DNA of 64,000 bases, from positions 33,816-97,815 of the forward strand of contig JAGARK010000011.1 in NCBI GenBank assembly GCA_017622295.1, given 5' to 3'. The translations under genes and the position numbers were made by a program. The stretch is from Oscillospiraceae bacterium (GTDB lineage: Bacteria > Bacillota > Clostridia > Oscillospirales > Oscillospiraceae). Under the pieces are notes generated by a model. That model saw only the letters and a list, made by a program, of their open reading frames with translations, made no database searches and was not told where the DNA came from. Positions 17,152-25,774 of the stretch are shown here, piece after piece. How positions within the stretch are numbered: position 1 is the stretch's first letter; every line of letters starts with the position of its first letter.

Positions 17152-20100
17152 CACTCATCCACCTCCAGACGCTCGATCTTGTCATCGTAGTACAGGCCCT
17201 TACGGTTCAGCTCTTCGTTCTTCAGGTCTTCGTTGTAGTTCAGGACCACAGCAAAGAAGATACGCTTGTCTGCAGGAGCGGCCTGCTGACCGCCGCCACC
17301 GCCACCGTCGCCGTTGGCGTTATTGAGAGCCGCATTTAGAGCATCCACTGCAATTTCCTTGTTGAGTTCAAAAAGTCTTTCATCCAGAGCCTTATTATTG
17401 GTAGTCTTAGTTCCCGTATCCTTATAACCATTGTAGTAGTTATCAAACATCGTCATAATGGGTACATTTTTAATTGCGCTTTTATTGAGGAGATAAGCTA
17501 CAAGCAGATTTTTTAACTCAGCATCAACGTTTCCTTCTCGCACAAAATCGTCAAGAATCTTCTGAGTTGAAGCATCCTTTACAGTACCTTCCATGAGATA
17601 GTGAGCAATCAACTCATCACCATCACTAACACCATTCCCATCACTATCAGCTTGATCACTAGTAGTGCCATTATTCAAATACAACAACAGCCACAGTGCT
17701 GCTTCCTCAATACCTTCTCCGGGCTCTTCGGAATCCGAAGGCTTACTGGGTTCGGTAGCATCGGTGGGGTCAGAAGGATTGGTGGGATCGGCAGGCTTGG
17801 TGGGAGTCGTAGGCTCAGTGGGGAAGAGTTCTTCCAGCGCGTTCTTGCATCTTTCAATCCAGTCATCCAGAACCTCATTTCCAGTAGTTCCGTTTTCCAG
17901 ATAGTTTTCGATCAGCTTGCGCATGGTTTCATTCTCGATGGCATCGGGATTCTCCTCATACAGTTCCAGCAAGGCCTTCATAATCTCATCGGACTTGCCG
18001 CTGTTAATGAAGCTGTCAAGAATCGGATCCAGCTCCGTACCGCTGGAGCCCGTTTCAAAATACAGGACGATGTTGTCGATGTATTCTTCGCTGCCCGGAA
18101 CCAGGTGGCCATACTGCATATACGTCTTGAGCACCATTTCGAGGAACAGATCAGTGGTAGCATCATCGCCCCCGGGCCCGGTGGGATCAACAGGAACCGT
18201 GGGCTGCGTGACGTCACCGGGTTCGGTGGGAGGCTCAGTGGTGCCGGGCTCCGTGGGATTCAGCTCGTTATTCACCCGCTTGATCACACTCTTGGTCTGA
18301 GCGGAGAGCAGAGAATTCAGAACACCGTTCAGGCCGGAGAAATTGGAGTTGAATGCACCGTCCAGCACATCGGAGATCACGGAATTCATATCCAGGTAAG
18401 GCAGCTCCACAGCGGATTCCAGTTCCTTGAGCTCCGCCTCCAGATAGTAGACATACCAGTCTTCCATCTCCTCATTGCCGCAGATAACCTTTTCCGCAGC
18501 GCTCAGCGCGTCATAGGAGCTGTCGTAGGTGGTCATGATGTCCACCAGCAGTTCGATATCGCCCTGCAGGTCGGCAACAGATCTGTGTCTGTAAACGGAG
18601 ATGATGGAAGAATCCCTGAGTTCCAGCTGCCGCTCGATGTAGGGTCCCAGAGAACCGCCGGTCAGGTAATCCCGATACAGCATGGACTCGGCAGCGTTCA
18701 TGGCGAAGGGGTTGGTGGTACACATGGCAGTGAAGGCGTTGCTGCGGACCTCGTAGGTCAGCTCGGCGCCGACCGCCTTCTGAAGGTCAGCCAGCGTGTC
18801 ATACTGATTGGTCAGCTGCAGGGGGTAAGCCTGCTCCAGCTCGCCTATCCGGTCGGTGACGTTGGTGCCCATGCCCAAATGGTAGGCCACGGCATAGGCG
18901 TTCAGGTCGGCAGTCAAGGCCTCGTTCATGGCGTCCCACTGCTCGGCGGTCAGCTCCTGACTGGAGCTGCCTTCGGCAGGCGCCTGCTCAGCAGCTGCGG
19001 AGCCGTAGCTCTCGGCAGGGCCGTTGCCGCCACCCTGGAGGGGAGAGATTGCCATCACATCAGCGTACTTCATATCACGCAGAGCCATGATCAGGTAGGC
19101 TGCCTCTTCCTTCGTCTCGGTGGCGAAGGTCACATTCAGGCCGCTGGCGCCGATCTCCATACCCACGACGCTGGCGTTGTCGGGCAGGAGGTCCTCCAGC
19201 TCTTCCATAGCCAGAACCAGATTGTTGTTGTAGGTCTGCAGATTGGTGAAGATGGTCTCCCAGTCATTGCTGTACGCGTTGTACAGCTGATCGTAGTTAT
19301 CGTAGTTCTTGGAGTATTCGGAAACCTGCGCATACTGGATGGTCAGGGTCTGGCTTTCGTTTTCCAGGCCGCTGATGCGGGTGTTCCAGGTCAACTGGGC
19401 CGACAGGGTGAACAGAATCACGCCCACCAGCACAACGCCGCAGCCCAGCAGCAGCAGATACTGCCACAGCTGGCTCTTGACTTCCTTCCGGGCCTTGCCG
19501 GCAACGTTCAGCGTGGCAATGCCGAAGTCCAGCTCCGTCCGGGCGGCGCCGACGCACAGCACCAGACCCATATCATAGCCCGCATCCATCACGGCAACGG
19601 GAATGCCCAGCATGTCTGCCAGCTCCGCAACCAGCTGTCTGTCTCTGGCGTGACAGCCGGAGGCAATGCCGGTGATGGTGTTGTCCCAGCCGCCTTCCAT
19701 GGAGCGGTAGTACTCAAGCATCATGGCCAGCTCGCTGAACTGATAAGTCGGGTCGCTGCCGCAGCGGATGATGCGCTGCATCACCACCTGGTTTCCCTTT
19801 ACGAAGGTCATGCCCAGCAGGTCCTGCTCCAGCAGCAGGTGCAGCTTGGTCTCACCATCCCGGGCACGGGCCAAAGCAGCGGCATCTTCGACGTGCTGCT
19901 TGCCTTTCTTGCCGGTCTTTACCGCTGCGGAAAAGGACGCGCCGGCAGCGGTTGCAATGCCGTGACCGCAGTAGTCGATGGCTGCCACAGACAGACCACA
20001 GGCATTGGCTACGCTATAGTAGGGCTGCAGCATCGCATTGGGAACTGCCCACAGCTGAACCGACAGCTCCTTCAGGCCGCCTTCGCCCTGCTTGGGTCCG

Positions 20101-20468
20101 ATGACCTGCCAGACCAGATTGTATTCCTGGGTATCCACCGGGAAATACATATCCGCGTTGGAGCGCAGCAGCTTCTCCAGCTTGGAAGCGGGCAGGTCCG
20201 GGGTGGTGACGGTCTCCGTGATGATCTGAGAGGTGCACAGGGTGAACACTGCCTGGCGCACTCTCTTGAATTCAGGTTCTTCCAGGGCTTTTTTCAGCAT
20301 GGCCCGGACGGCTTCAGGGTTTCGTATGACGCCGTCATCCACCGCGCCGGCCGTGGTGGGCATTGCCACCGCGTGCAGGATCTCAGACCCATTGCCCAAC
20401 AGGACAATCCGGGTTTCTTCCCTGCCCAGCTGAATCGCCAGAACCTTTCCTGTAATTATATTGCTCAT
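17151..20468 (-). CDS. PilM-PilN fusion with a ~590-residue insertion
   Basis: A 1105-residue protein; start at 20468 chosen for AGGAGG six bases upstream. Residues 1-330 resemble the actin-like ATPase PilM (KVLAIQLGREETRIVLLGN; FPVDTQEYNLVWQVIG). A transmembrane helix at about 334-358 and a coiled coil lead into a PilN-like domain (NASVVGMEIGASGLNVTFAT, then AYLIMALRDMKYADVMAISP). The expected last strand, KRIFFAVVLNYNEDL, comes only at residue 1068. Between about 480 and 1066 lies an acidic insertion of helical modules joined by two Pro/Thr-rich linkers (TEPGTTEPPTEPGDVTQP and a second like it), with a calcium-loop-like DSDGNGVSDGDE near 960. PilM and PilN bind each other, so a fusion is plausible. 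The insertion should face outside the cell; its role is unknown. Confidence 0.75.
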   Translation of the reverse strand: MSNIITGKVLAIQLGREETRIVLLGNGSEILHAVAMPTTAGAVDDGVIRNPEAVRAMLKKALEEPEFKRVRQAVFTLCTSQIITETVTTPDLPASKLEKLLRSNADMYFPVDTQEYNLVWQVIGPKQGEGGLKELSVQLWAVPNAMLQPYYSVANACGLSVAAIDYCGHGIATAAGASFSAAVKTGKKGKQHVEDAAALARARDGETKLHLLLEQDLLGMTFVKGNQVVMQRIIRCGSDPTYQFSELAMMLEYYRSMEGGWDNTITGIASGCHARDRQLVAELADMLGIPVAVMDAGYDMGLVLCVGAARTELDFGIATLNVAGKARKEVKSQLWQYLLLLGCGVVLVGVILFTLSAQLTWNTRISGLENESQTLTIQYAQVSEYSKNYDNYDQLYNAYSNDWETIFTNLQTYNNNLVLAMEELEDLLPDNASVVGMEIGASGLNVTFATETKEEAAYLIMALRDMKYADVMAISPLQGGGNGPAESYGSAAAEQAPAEGSSSQELTAEQWDAMNEALTADLNAYAVAYHLGMGTNVTDRIGELEQAYPLQLTNQYDTLADLQKAVGAELTYEVRSNAFTAMCTTNPFAMNAAESMLYRDYLTGGSLGPYIERQLELRDSSIISVYRHRSVADLQGDIELLVDIMTTYDSSYDALSAAEKVICGNEEMEDWYVYYLEAELKELESAVELPYLDMNSVISDVLDGAFNSNFSGLNGVLNSLLSAQTKSVIKRVNNELNPTEPGTTEPPTEPGDVTQPTVPVDPTGPGGDDATTDLFLEMVLKTYMQYGHLVPGSEEYIDNIVLYFETGSSGTELDPILDSFINSGKSDEIMKALLELYEENPDAIENETMRKLIENYLENGTTGNEVLDDWIERCKNALEELFPTEPTTPTKPADPTNPSDPTDATEPSKPSDSEEPGEGIEEAALWLLLYLNNGTTSDQADSDGNGVSDGDELIAHYLMEGTVKDASTQKILDDFVREGNVDAELKNLLVAYLLNKSAIKNVPIMTMFDNYYNGYKDTGTKTTNNKALDERLFELNKEIAVDALNAALNNANGDGGGGGGQQAAPADKRIFFAVVLNYNEDLKNEELNRKGLYYDDKIERLEVDE

Positions 20469-20543
20469 ATTATTCCTCCTCTGGACCGTACGAAACAATC
20501 CAGTTGTCAGTTGGCAGCCTTACCAATCCGAGGCACCTGTAAA

Positions 20544-21293
20544 TTACAGCCCAAAGAGGCTGAGATATGCGTTAATCAGAGGTTCACCCAGCAGTGCGGA
20601 GAACCAGATTCCGGCGGCGAGATATGGGCCGAAGGCCAGCTTGCTCCCGGCCCCCCGCTTCATGCGGGCCGAATGGATCAGGGCTCCCGCCAGACTGCCC
20701 GCCAGAACAGCCAGAATCATTTTCGGCCAGCCCAGCAGCAGGCCTGCGGCGCCCACCAGCTTCACATCGCCCATACCCAGGCCATTGCCTCCGGTGAGGA
20801 TGTGCAGCAGCAGGAACACCAGGCTCACCGCCAGCATGCCGATCAGATAGAAAAGCCACTGCTCCAGATCCGTCACCAGCCGGATTACACCCAGGATGAG
20901 GATCACCAGATTGATGACATTGGGGATGATGTACTCCCGCCAGTCGATGACCGAGGCCACCAGCAGCGCCGAAAACAGCAGGCAGTACAGTGCCACCGTC
21001 AGCCACTGGCCCCGGAAGAGGATGCCGGTCAGCAGCCACATCAGGCCGTTGAGCGCCTCCACCATCGGGTACCGGGCGGAGATCTTCGCGCCGCAGCTGC
21101 GGCACCTGCCGCCCAGGGCCAGCCAGCCTAGAACGGGAACGGTCCGCAGCCCTTTCAGCTCTGCACCGCAGGCGCTGCACCCGGCAGGCCGCCGGGAATA
21201 TTCCTCCCTGGGCAGGCAGTAGATCAGGTCATTGCAGACACTGCCCACGCCGATGCCCAGCAGGAAGAGAATCAGAAGAATCAAAAGGTCCAT
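20544..21293 (-). CDS. pilD: Type IV prepilin peptidase (A24 family)
   Basis: A 249-residue polytopic aspartic protease that cleaves prepilin leaders and usually N-methylates the new N-terminus. The two catalytic aspartates are in SVIDWREYIIPN (about residue 115) and in the GxGD motif GLGMGDVKLVGAAGLLLGW (about 173). The N-terminal cytoplasmic domain has the two CxxC pairs (CSACGAEL and CRSCGAKI) that bind zinc. AAAGGAGG precedes the start. Located inside the pilus operon between the PilC and PilM-PilN genes, it should process the three prepilins encoded downstream. Confidence 0.93.
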   Translation of the reverse strand: MDLLILLILFLLGIGVGSVCNDLIYCLPREEYSRRPAGCSACGAELKGLRTVPVLGWLALGGRCRSCGAKISARYPMVEALNGLMWLLTGILFRGQWLTVALYCLLFSALLVASVIDWREYIIPNVINLVILILGVIRLVTDLEQWLFYLIGMLAVSLVFLLLHILTGGNGLGMGDVKLVGAAGLLLGWPKMILAVLAGSLAGALIHSARMKRGAGSKLAFGPYLAAGIWFSALLGEPLINAYLSLFGL

Positions 21294-21335
21294 TGCACCC
21301 TCCTTTGTAAATCCTGCTCTGCCATTCCCGACCGC

Positions 21336-22553
21336 TTACAGATACTGGTCGTAAGCCTTGGTCATATTCATCATAGGCAGGAAGATGGACAGCACAATGA
21401 TCAGAACGAATACCGCCAGGACCAGCATGATACAGGGCTCCATCAGAGACAGCAGGCTCTGGGTGGCGTCCTGGACCTCGTCGTCGTAGTAATCGGCGGT
21501 CTTGGTCAGCATACCCTGCAGGTCACCGGTCTCTTCGCCGATGGCCACCAGGTTATAGACCATGGGAGGGAACAATCCCGTATCCTGCAGCGCGGCGTTG
21601 AGGGGCCAACCCTCGGACACCATGGTGCGGCAGGTCTGAACCGCCTCCCGGAAGTAGATGTTGTTCATGTTGATGGCCACCAGCTCCAGGCTGTCCGTCA
21701 GGGAAAGGCCGGAGCCCAGCAGCAGAGAAAGGGTGCGGCAGAAGGTGGCGCATTCGGAGCGGACGGTCAGCAGCTTCACCACCGGGATCTTCCGGGCGAA
21801 CCAGCCGAAGAAGTGCTGGCCCTTGTTGGTGCGCTTGAACAACAGGCCGCCAATGACCAGCACCAGCAGGATGATGACAAGCAGCCACCACCAGGCAACG
21901 AACCAGTCGCTGACTGCCATGACGCACTTGGTCAGGTAAGGCAGCTCCATGTTCATTTCCGCAAAGGTCTGCAGGAAGGTGGGGATGATCTTGACCATCA
22001 TGACGATCAGCACCACGACCATGACCACGATCAGAACGCAGGGATAGACCATCGCCTTGCCGACGGCGGCTTTGGTCCGCTTGGCCTTGTCAAACCAGTC
22101 TTCCATCTGTCGGAAGGATTCTTCCAGATTACCGGATTCCTCACCGGCGGCGATCATGTTGCAGAGCATGCCGGAGAAGATCTTCGGGTGTCTGCGCATG
22201 GAGCCTGCCAGGGTCTCACCCTTTTCAATGGCGGCCTGCATCTCGCGGATGGCCGCGGCCAGCTTTTTATTTTCGGTCTGCTGGCCCAGCATGGCCAGAA
22301 CCGCAGAAACCGGGACACCGGCTCTCAGAATGGACTGAAACTGGCGGCAGAAAATTGCCATATCCTTGGCGGTGGGGTTGCCCAGGAAGGGCAGCTCAAT
22401 GTCCCTGTTCAGGACGTTGAGCTCCTTGATCTCAAGGATGCTGTAGCCGATGGCGCGCAGGGAGTTCTTGGCGGTCTCCACGGAGGAGGCATCCAGAGTA
22501 TCCTTCACGCGCTTGCCGGCGCGATTGATCGCTATGTAGCTGTAAGAGGGCAT
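21336..22553 (-). CDS. pilC: Type IV pilus platform protein PilC (GspF family)
   Basis: A 405-residue inner-membrane platform protein. Two homologous GspF domains are visible: AIFCRQFQSILRAGVPVSAV at about residue 70 and SECATFCRTLSLLLGSGLSL at about 270. Transmembrane helices lie near 170-190, 215-235 and 375-400. GEESGNLEESF and GEETGDLQGML are the conserved repeats of the family. It couples the PilB and PilT motors to pilin insertion and removal. It starts 3 bp after the pilT stop with GGGGAGG upstream. Length is normal. Confidence 0.93.
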   Translation of the reverse strand: MPSYSYIAINRAGKRVKDTLDASSVETAKNSLRAIGYSILEIKELNVLNRDIELPFLGNPTAKDMAIFCRQFQSILRAGVPVSAVLAMLGQQTENKKLAAAIREMQAAIEKGETLAGSMRRHPKIFSGMLCNMIAAGEESGNLEESFRQMEDWFDKAKRTKAAVGKAMVYPCVLIVVMVVVLIVMMVKIIPTFLQTFAEMNMELPYLTKCVMAVSDWFVAWWWLLVIILLVLVIGGLLFKRTNKGQHFFGWFARKIPVVKLLTVRSECATFCRTLSLLLGSGLSLTDSLELVAINMNNIYFREAVQTCRTMVSEGWPLNAALQDTGLFPPMVYNLVAIGEETGDLQGMLTKTADYYDDEVQDATQSLLSLMEPCIMLVLAVFVLIIVLSIFLPMMNMTKAYDQYL

Positions 22554-22556
22554 AAT

Positions 22557-23615
22557 TTAGAACCTCCCCAGTTGATTTCGCAGTGCCGCGGGATCATTCG
22601 CGACCTCCATGGCAGTATCCAGCGTAACCTGATGGCTGCGGACCAGATCTGCCAGGGCATCATCCAGCAGCTGCATGCCCTGGCGTTTGCCGGTCTGCAT
22701 GGCGCTGGTGATCTGGAAGCTCTTGTTCTGACGGATCAGGCTGCGGACAGCGGGTGTGGCCACCAGGATTTCGTAAGCCGCCACACGGCCGCCGCCGATC
22801 TTGGGCAGCAGAGCCTTGGCGATTGCGCATTCCAGAACGTCCGCCAGCTGGATGCGGATCTGCTCCTGCTGCTCCGGCGGGAATACGTCGATGATACGGT
22901 CGATGGTGTTGGCCGCACCCTTGGTATGCAGGGTGCCGAAGACCAGATGTCCGGTCTCCGCGGCGGTGATGGCGGTGGAGATGGTTTCCAGGTCGCGCAT
23001 CTCGCCCACCAGGATGACGTCCGGGTCCTGACGCAGCGCAGCCCGGAGGCCGGCGGCAAAGCTGCCGGTATCGTCACCGACTTCGCGCTGATTGATGATG
23101 CACTTGTCGGGGGTATAGACAAATTCGATGGGGTTTTCCAGCGTGATGATATGACGGCGGCGGGTGTGGTTGATATGGTCCAGCATAGCCGCCAGGGTAG
23201 AGCTCTTACCGGAGCCCGTAGGGCCGGTAAGAAGCACCAGGCCGCGGGGCTTTTCCGCCATATCTACGAAAATCTGGCTCAGTCCCAGACTTTCCATGGT
23301 AGGGATTTCCAGCGGCAGCATACGCAGCGCCAGCGCGGTGCGGCCCTGCTGATAGAAGGCGTTGCAGCGCATACGGATGGTGCCGTCAAAGGTCACGGCG
23401 AAGTCGATCTCGCCGGTGGTCTTCAGCTCCTCCAGCTGCTTGTCGTTGGCCAACTGGCGGACCGCAGCGGCAACATCCGCTTCGACCAGCGGCTCATCCG
23501 CCGCATTCACCAGATCGCCGTCGATGCGGTAGATCGGAGGCAGGCCTACAGTCAGATGCAGGTCGGAAGCCTCCCGTTCCACCGCGGTATGTACGATTTC
23601 TTTAAAATTATTCAT
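22557..23615 (-). CDS. pilT: Pilus retraction ATPase PilT
   Basis: A 352-residue cytoplasmic hexameric ATPase that powers pilus retraction. It has the PilT start pattern (ASDLHLTVGLPPIYRIDGDL), Walker A LTGPTGSGKSS at about residue 130, the Asp box ITLENPIEFV, Walker B DVILVGEMRDLETI, and the His box GHLVFGTLHT. The C-terminal AIRNLIRE-like PilT motif is only weakly recognisable (AVRSLIRQNK). Its presence argues for a retractable, twitching-type pilus rather than a simple secretion or competence pseudopilus. It lies 24 bp after pilB. Confidence 0.93.
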   Translation of the reverse strand: MNNFKEIVHTAVEREASDLHLTVGLPPIYRIDGDLVNAADEPLVEADVAAAVRQLANDKQLEELKTTGEIDFAVTFDGTIRMRCNAFYQQGRTALALRMLPLEIPTMESLGLSQIFVDMAEKPRGLVLLTGPTGSGKSSTLAAMLDHINHTRRRHIITLENPIEFVYTPDKCIINQREVGDDTGSFAAGLRAALRQDPDVILVGEMRDLETISTAITAAETGHLVFGTLHTKGAANTIDRIIDVFPPEQQEQIRIQLADVLECAIAKALLPKIGGGRVAAYEILVATPAVRSLIRQNKSFQITSAMQTGKRQGMQLLDDALADLVRSHQVTLDTAMEVANDPAALRNQLGRF

Positions 23616-23639
23616 GAATGCTCCTTGCCAGGTGAGCTT

Positions 23640-25340
23640 TTACTTCACCAATTCGTAATCCTCCACGGAAATGGCGTGCAGTTCCGTGATCGCGGTGGTG
23701 CCGTCCAGCACCAGGCGGCGGGCGCTCTGCTTCAGGGTGAGCATACCCTCGTCAATGGCAGCCTGACGCAGCATGTCGGTATGGGCCCGCCGAGCGATCA
23801 TACCACGCAGATTGGGGGTAATCTCCATGATCTCGTAGACGCCGATCCGGCCGTAATAGCCGGTGCCGTTGCAGCGCTGGCAGCCCACGGGCTCACAGAT
23901 GGTTTTTCCCTTGCGCTCCTCAGCGGACAGTTCCAGATAGTCCGCCTCATGGTCCAGCAGCAATCGCTGGCGCTTGCAGTTGGGACACAGCCGGCGCACC
24001 AGACGCTGAGCAATGATGCCCACGGTGGAGTCGGCGATCAGATAGCTTTCGACGCCCATGTCCAGCAGACGGGTGACGGAGCTTGCGGTGTCGTTGGTAT
24101 GCAGGGTACTGACCACCAGGTGGCCGGTGATGGAAGCCTGGACGGCGATGGACGCGGTCTCGCCGTCTCGGATCTCACCGATCATGATGATGTCCGGGTC
24201 CTGACGCAGGATGGAACGCAGGGCGTTGGCAAAAGTCAGCTCCGCCTTGACATTGACCTGCACCTGGTTGATGCCCTCGATGTTGGCTTCCACGGGATCC
24301 TCGACGGTGATGATGTTCACCATATCGCTGTTCAGCTCGCTCAGAGCGGTGTACAGCGTGGTGGACTTGCCGGAACCGGTGGGGCCGGTGACCAGCACGA
24401 TGCCATTTGGATGGCTGAGGATCTTGTCAAACTTGACCATATCCTCGTCGGACAGGCCCAGGGTCCGCTTGTTATGGGACAGGGTCTTTTTCTGGTTCAG
24501 TCGCAGAACGCATTTCTCGCCGTAAACGGTGGGCAGTGTGGAGACACGGACGTCATACTCCCGACGGTCCACAGTGTAGCTGAAACGGCCGTCCTGAGGC
24601 TTTCTTTTTTCGGAAATATCCAAACCGCTGATAATCTTAATTCTCGCAACAATTGCCGAAAGAAGGCGTAAACTATAGGTTGCAGTGGTATATAATACAC
24701 CATCTACGCGGCAGCGAACCCGGACGCGGTCCGGCTCTGCTTCCACGTGAATATCGGATGCGCGCTGGCGGACAGCCTGTTCCACCAGGGAGTTCACCAG
24801 CATGACCACAGGAGAAGAGTTGACGTCCTCGCGGATGATCTCCTCTTCGATGGTGGTGGTAACCTCATTGTCACGGGTATAGAGCTCCGCCGCCTCCCGC
24901 ATCTCATCGGTGCCGTAGTAACGGTCGATGGTCACCAGAATGTCGCTGGTGGTGGCAAGGTAGGGACGGATCCGGCACTTGCTGGAAATCGCCACCAGAT
25001 CCCGGCCGCGCATGTTCATGGGGTCATTCAGAGCCACCAGAATCGTGCCGGGATCATCGGGGTCAAAGGCAAAGGGAATGACAACATGGTTGCGCAGCAG
25101 ATCCGCCCGCACCAGCTGGCGAACCTCAATGGGGATCTGCTCCTCATAAAGACGGACGGTGGGCAGCTTGAAAACCGCAGCCATGGCCTCCATCAGATGT
25201 TCCTCGGACACAGTGCCGTTTTCGCCCAGCAGCTCACGGATGCTTTTGCCGGTTTCATGATGCTTATCCCGCAGCTGGTCCGCCTGCTCCCGGGTGAGCA
25301 GGCCATGCTCGACCAGATAATTCAGCAATTTCTCGCTCAA
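23640..25340 (-). CDS. pilB: Pilus extension ATPase PilB (GspE family), TTG start
   Basis: A 566-residue assembly ATPase. I chose the TTG at 25338-25340 because AAAGGAG lies seven bases upstream; an ATG six codons earlier overlaps that site. The N-terminal MshEN/GspE domain (about 1-150) is followed by the ATPase: Walker A VTGPTGSGKSTTL, Asp box ITVEDPVE, Walker B DIIMIGEIRDGETA, His box GHLVVSTLHTND. A zinc-binding tetracysteine follows (CPNCKRQ and CQRCNGTG). It drives pilin polymerisation. It is the first gene of the pilus operon, behind the promoter at 25496-25524. Confidence 0.93.
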   Translation of the reverse strand: MSEKLLNYLVEHGLLTREQADQLRDKHHETGKSIRELLGENGTVSEEHLMEAMAAVFKLPTVRLYEEQIPIEVRQLVRADLLRNHVVIPFAFDPDDPGTILVALNDPMNMRGRDLVAISSKCRIRPYLATTSDILVTIDRYYGTDEMREAAELYTRDNEVTTTIEEEIIREDVNSSPVVMLVNSLVEQAVRQRASDIHVEAEPDRVRVRCRVDGVLYTTATYSLRLLSAIVARIKIISGLDISEKRKPQDGRFSYTVDRREYDVRVSTLPTVYGEKCVLRLNQKKTLSHNKRTLGLSDEDMVKFDKILSHPNGIVLVTGPTGSGKSTTLYTALSELNSDMVNIITVEDPVEANIEGINQVQVNVKAELTFANALRSILRQDPDIIMIGEIRDGETASIAVQASITGHLVVSTLHTNDTASSVTRLLDMGVESYLIADSTVGIIAQRLVRRLCPNCKRQRLLLDHEADYLELSAEERKGKTICEPVGCQRCNGTGYYGRIGVYEIMEITPNLRGMIARRAHTDMLRQAAIDEGMLTLKQSARRLVLDGTTAITELHAISVEDYELVK

Positions 25341-25495
25341 AACGTTTTCTCCTTTCACATTTCCCGCAGCTCTTCAAACCAGAGTGCCAGGAAACAGGAC
25401 AGGCGCCTCCGCATCACGCGGGCGGCTCCAATATACACACATGCGGCAAATCCCTTTTTTCGAATCTGCCGGATTTACATACTTTTACGTATTAT

Positions 25496-25524
25496 ATTTT
25501 ACCACATTTCCCCTCTAATAGCAA
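25496..25524 (-). promoter_or_regulatory. Promoter of the type IV pilus operon
   Basis: TTGCTA and TAAAAT on the minus strand are spaced by 17 bp, about 155 bp before pilB. The ~145-nt leader contains no obvious riboswitch; the GEMM-type c-di-GMP consensus was looked for and not found. Confidence 0.55.
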
Positions 25525-25601
25525 GTATTTTTTTGTATTTTTTGACTTTAAACCATGGAAAAAACCGCAATTTCAGAATAATGTGAAAATTATTTTTTAA
25601 A

Positions 25602-25646
25602 TAAAAAAATCTCCCTCTGTGCAGCGGTTTTTTCCGCACAGAGGGA
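25602..25646 (-). terminator. Terminator of the polysaccharide control operon
   Basis: An 11-bp perfect stem (25612-25622 with 25636-25646) is followed on the minus strand by GATTTTTTTATTT. It lies about 130 bp after the last BY-kinase stop codon. Confidence 0.88.
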
Positions 25647-25662
25647 ATCTTTTCCATTGATT

Positions 25663-25705
25663 TTATCCACAGGGGATTGCGAAGATCTCACGAAGCTGTG
25701 GATAA
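25663..25705 (-). other. Pair of opposed perfect DnaA-box sequences
   Basis: TTATCCACAG at 25663-25672 and CTGTGGATAA at 25696-25705 are perfect, inverted, and 23 bp apart. Each contains the consensus DnaA box TTATCCACA. They lie in the 3' untranslated region between the BY-kinase gene and its terminator. They could bind DnaA or simply form a long RNA stem. Confidence 0.5.
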
Positions 25706-25774
25706 CTTTTTGTCAAATTCGAGTATTTTTCCAGCCGATTCTCACATCCGCCGAAAAAGCCGAAAACGAAACAA

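Noticed and set aside
14642-25340. Type II secretion or competence pseudopilus instead of a type IV pilus
   Set aside because: PilT is present and PilM/PilN/PilO-like genes are included, which are marks of type IV pili; no secretin or com genes are seen.
25341-25530. c-di-GMP riboswitch before the pilus operon
   Set aside because: Such switches often control pili in Clostridia, but the GEMM signature stretches are not present in this short leader.
25663-25705. Chromosomal replication origin
   Set aside because: Only two DnaA boxes are present, with no AT-rich unwinding region and no dnaA, dnaN or rpmH nearby.
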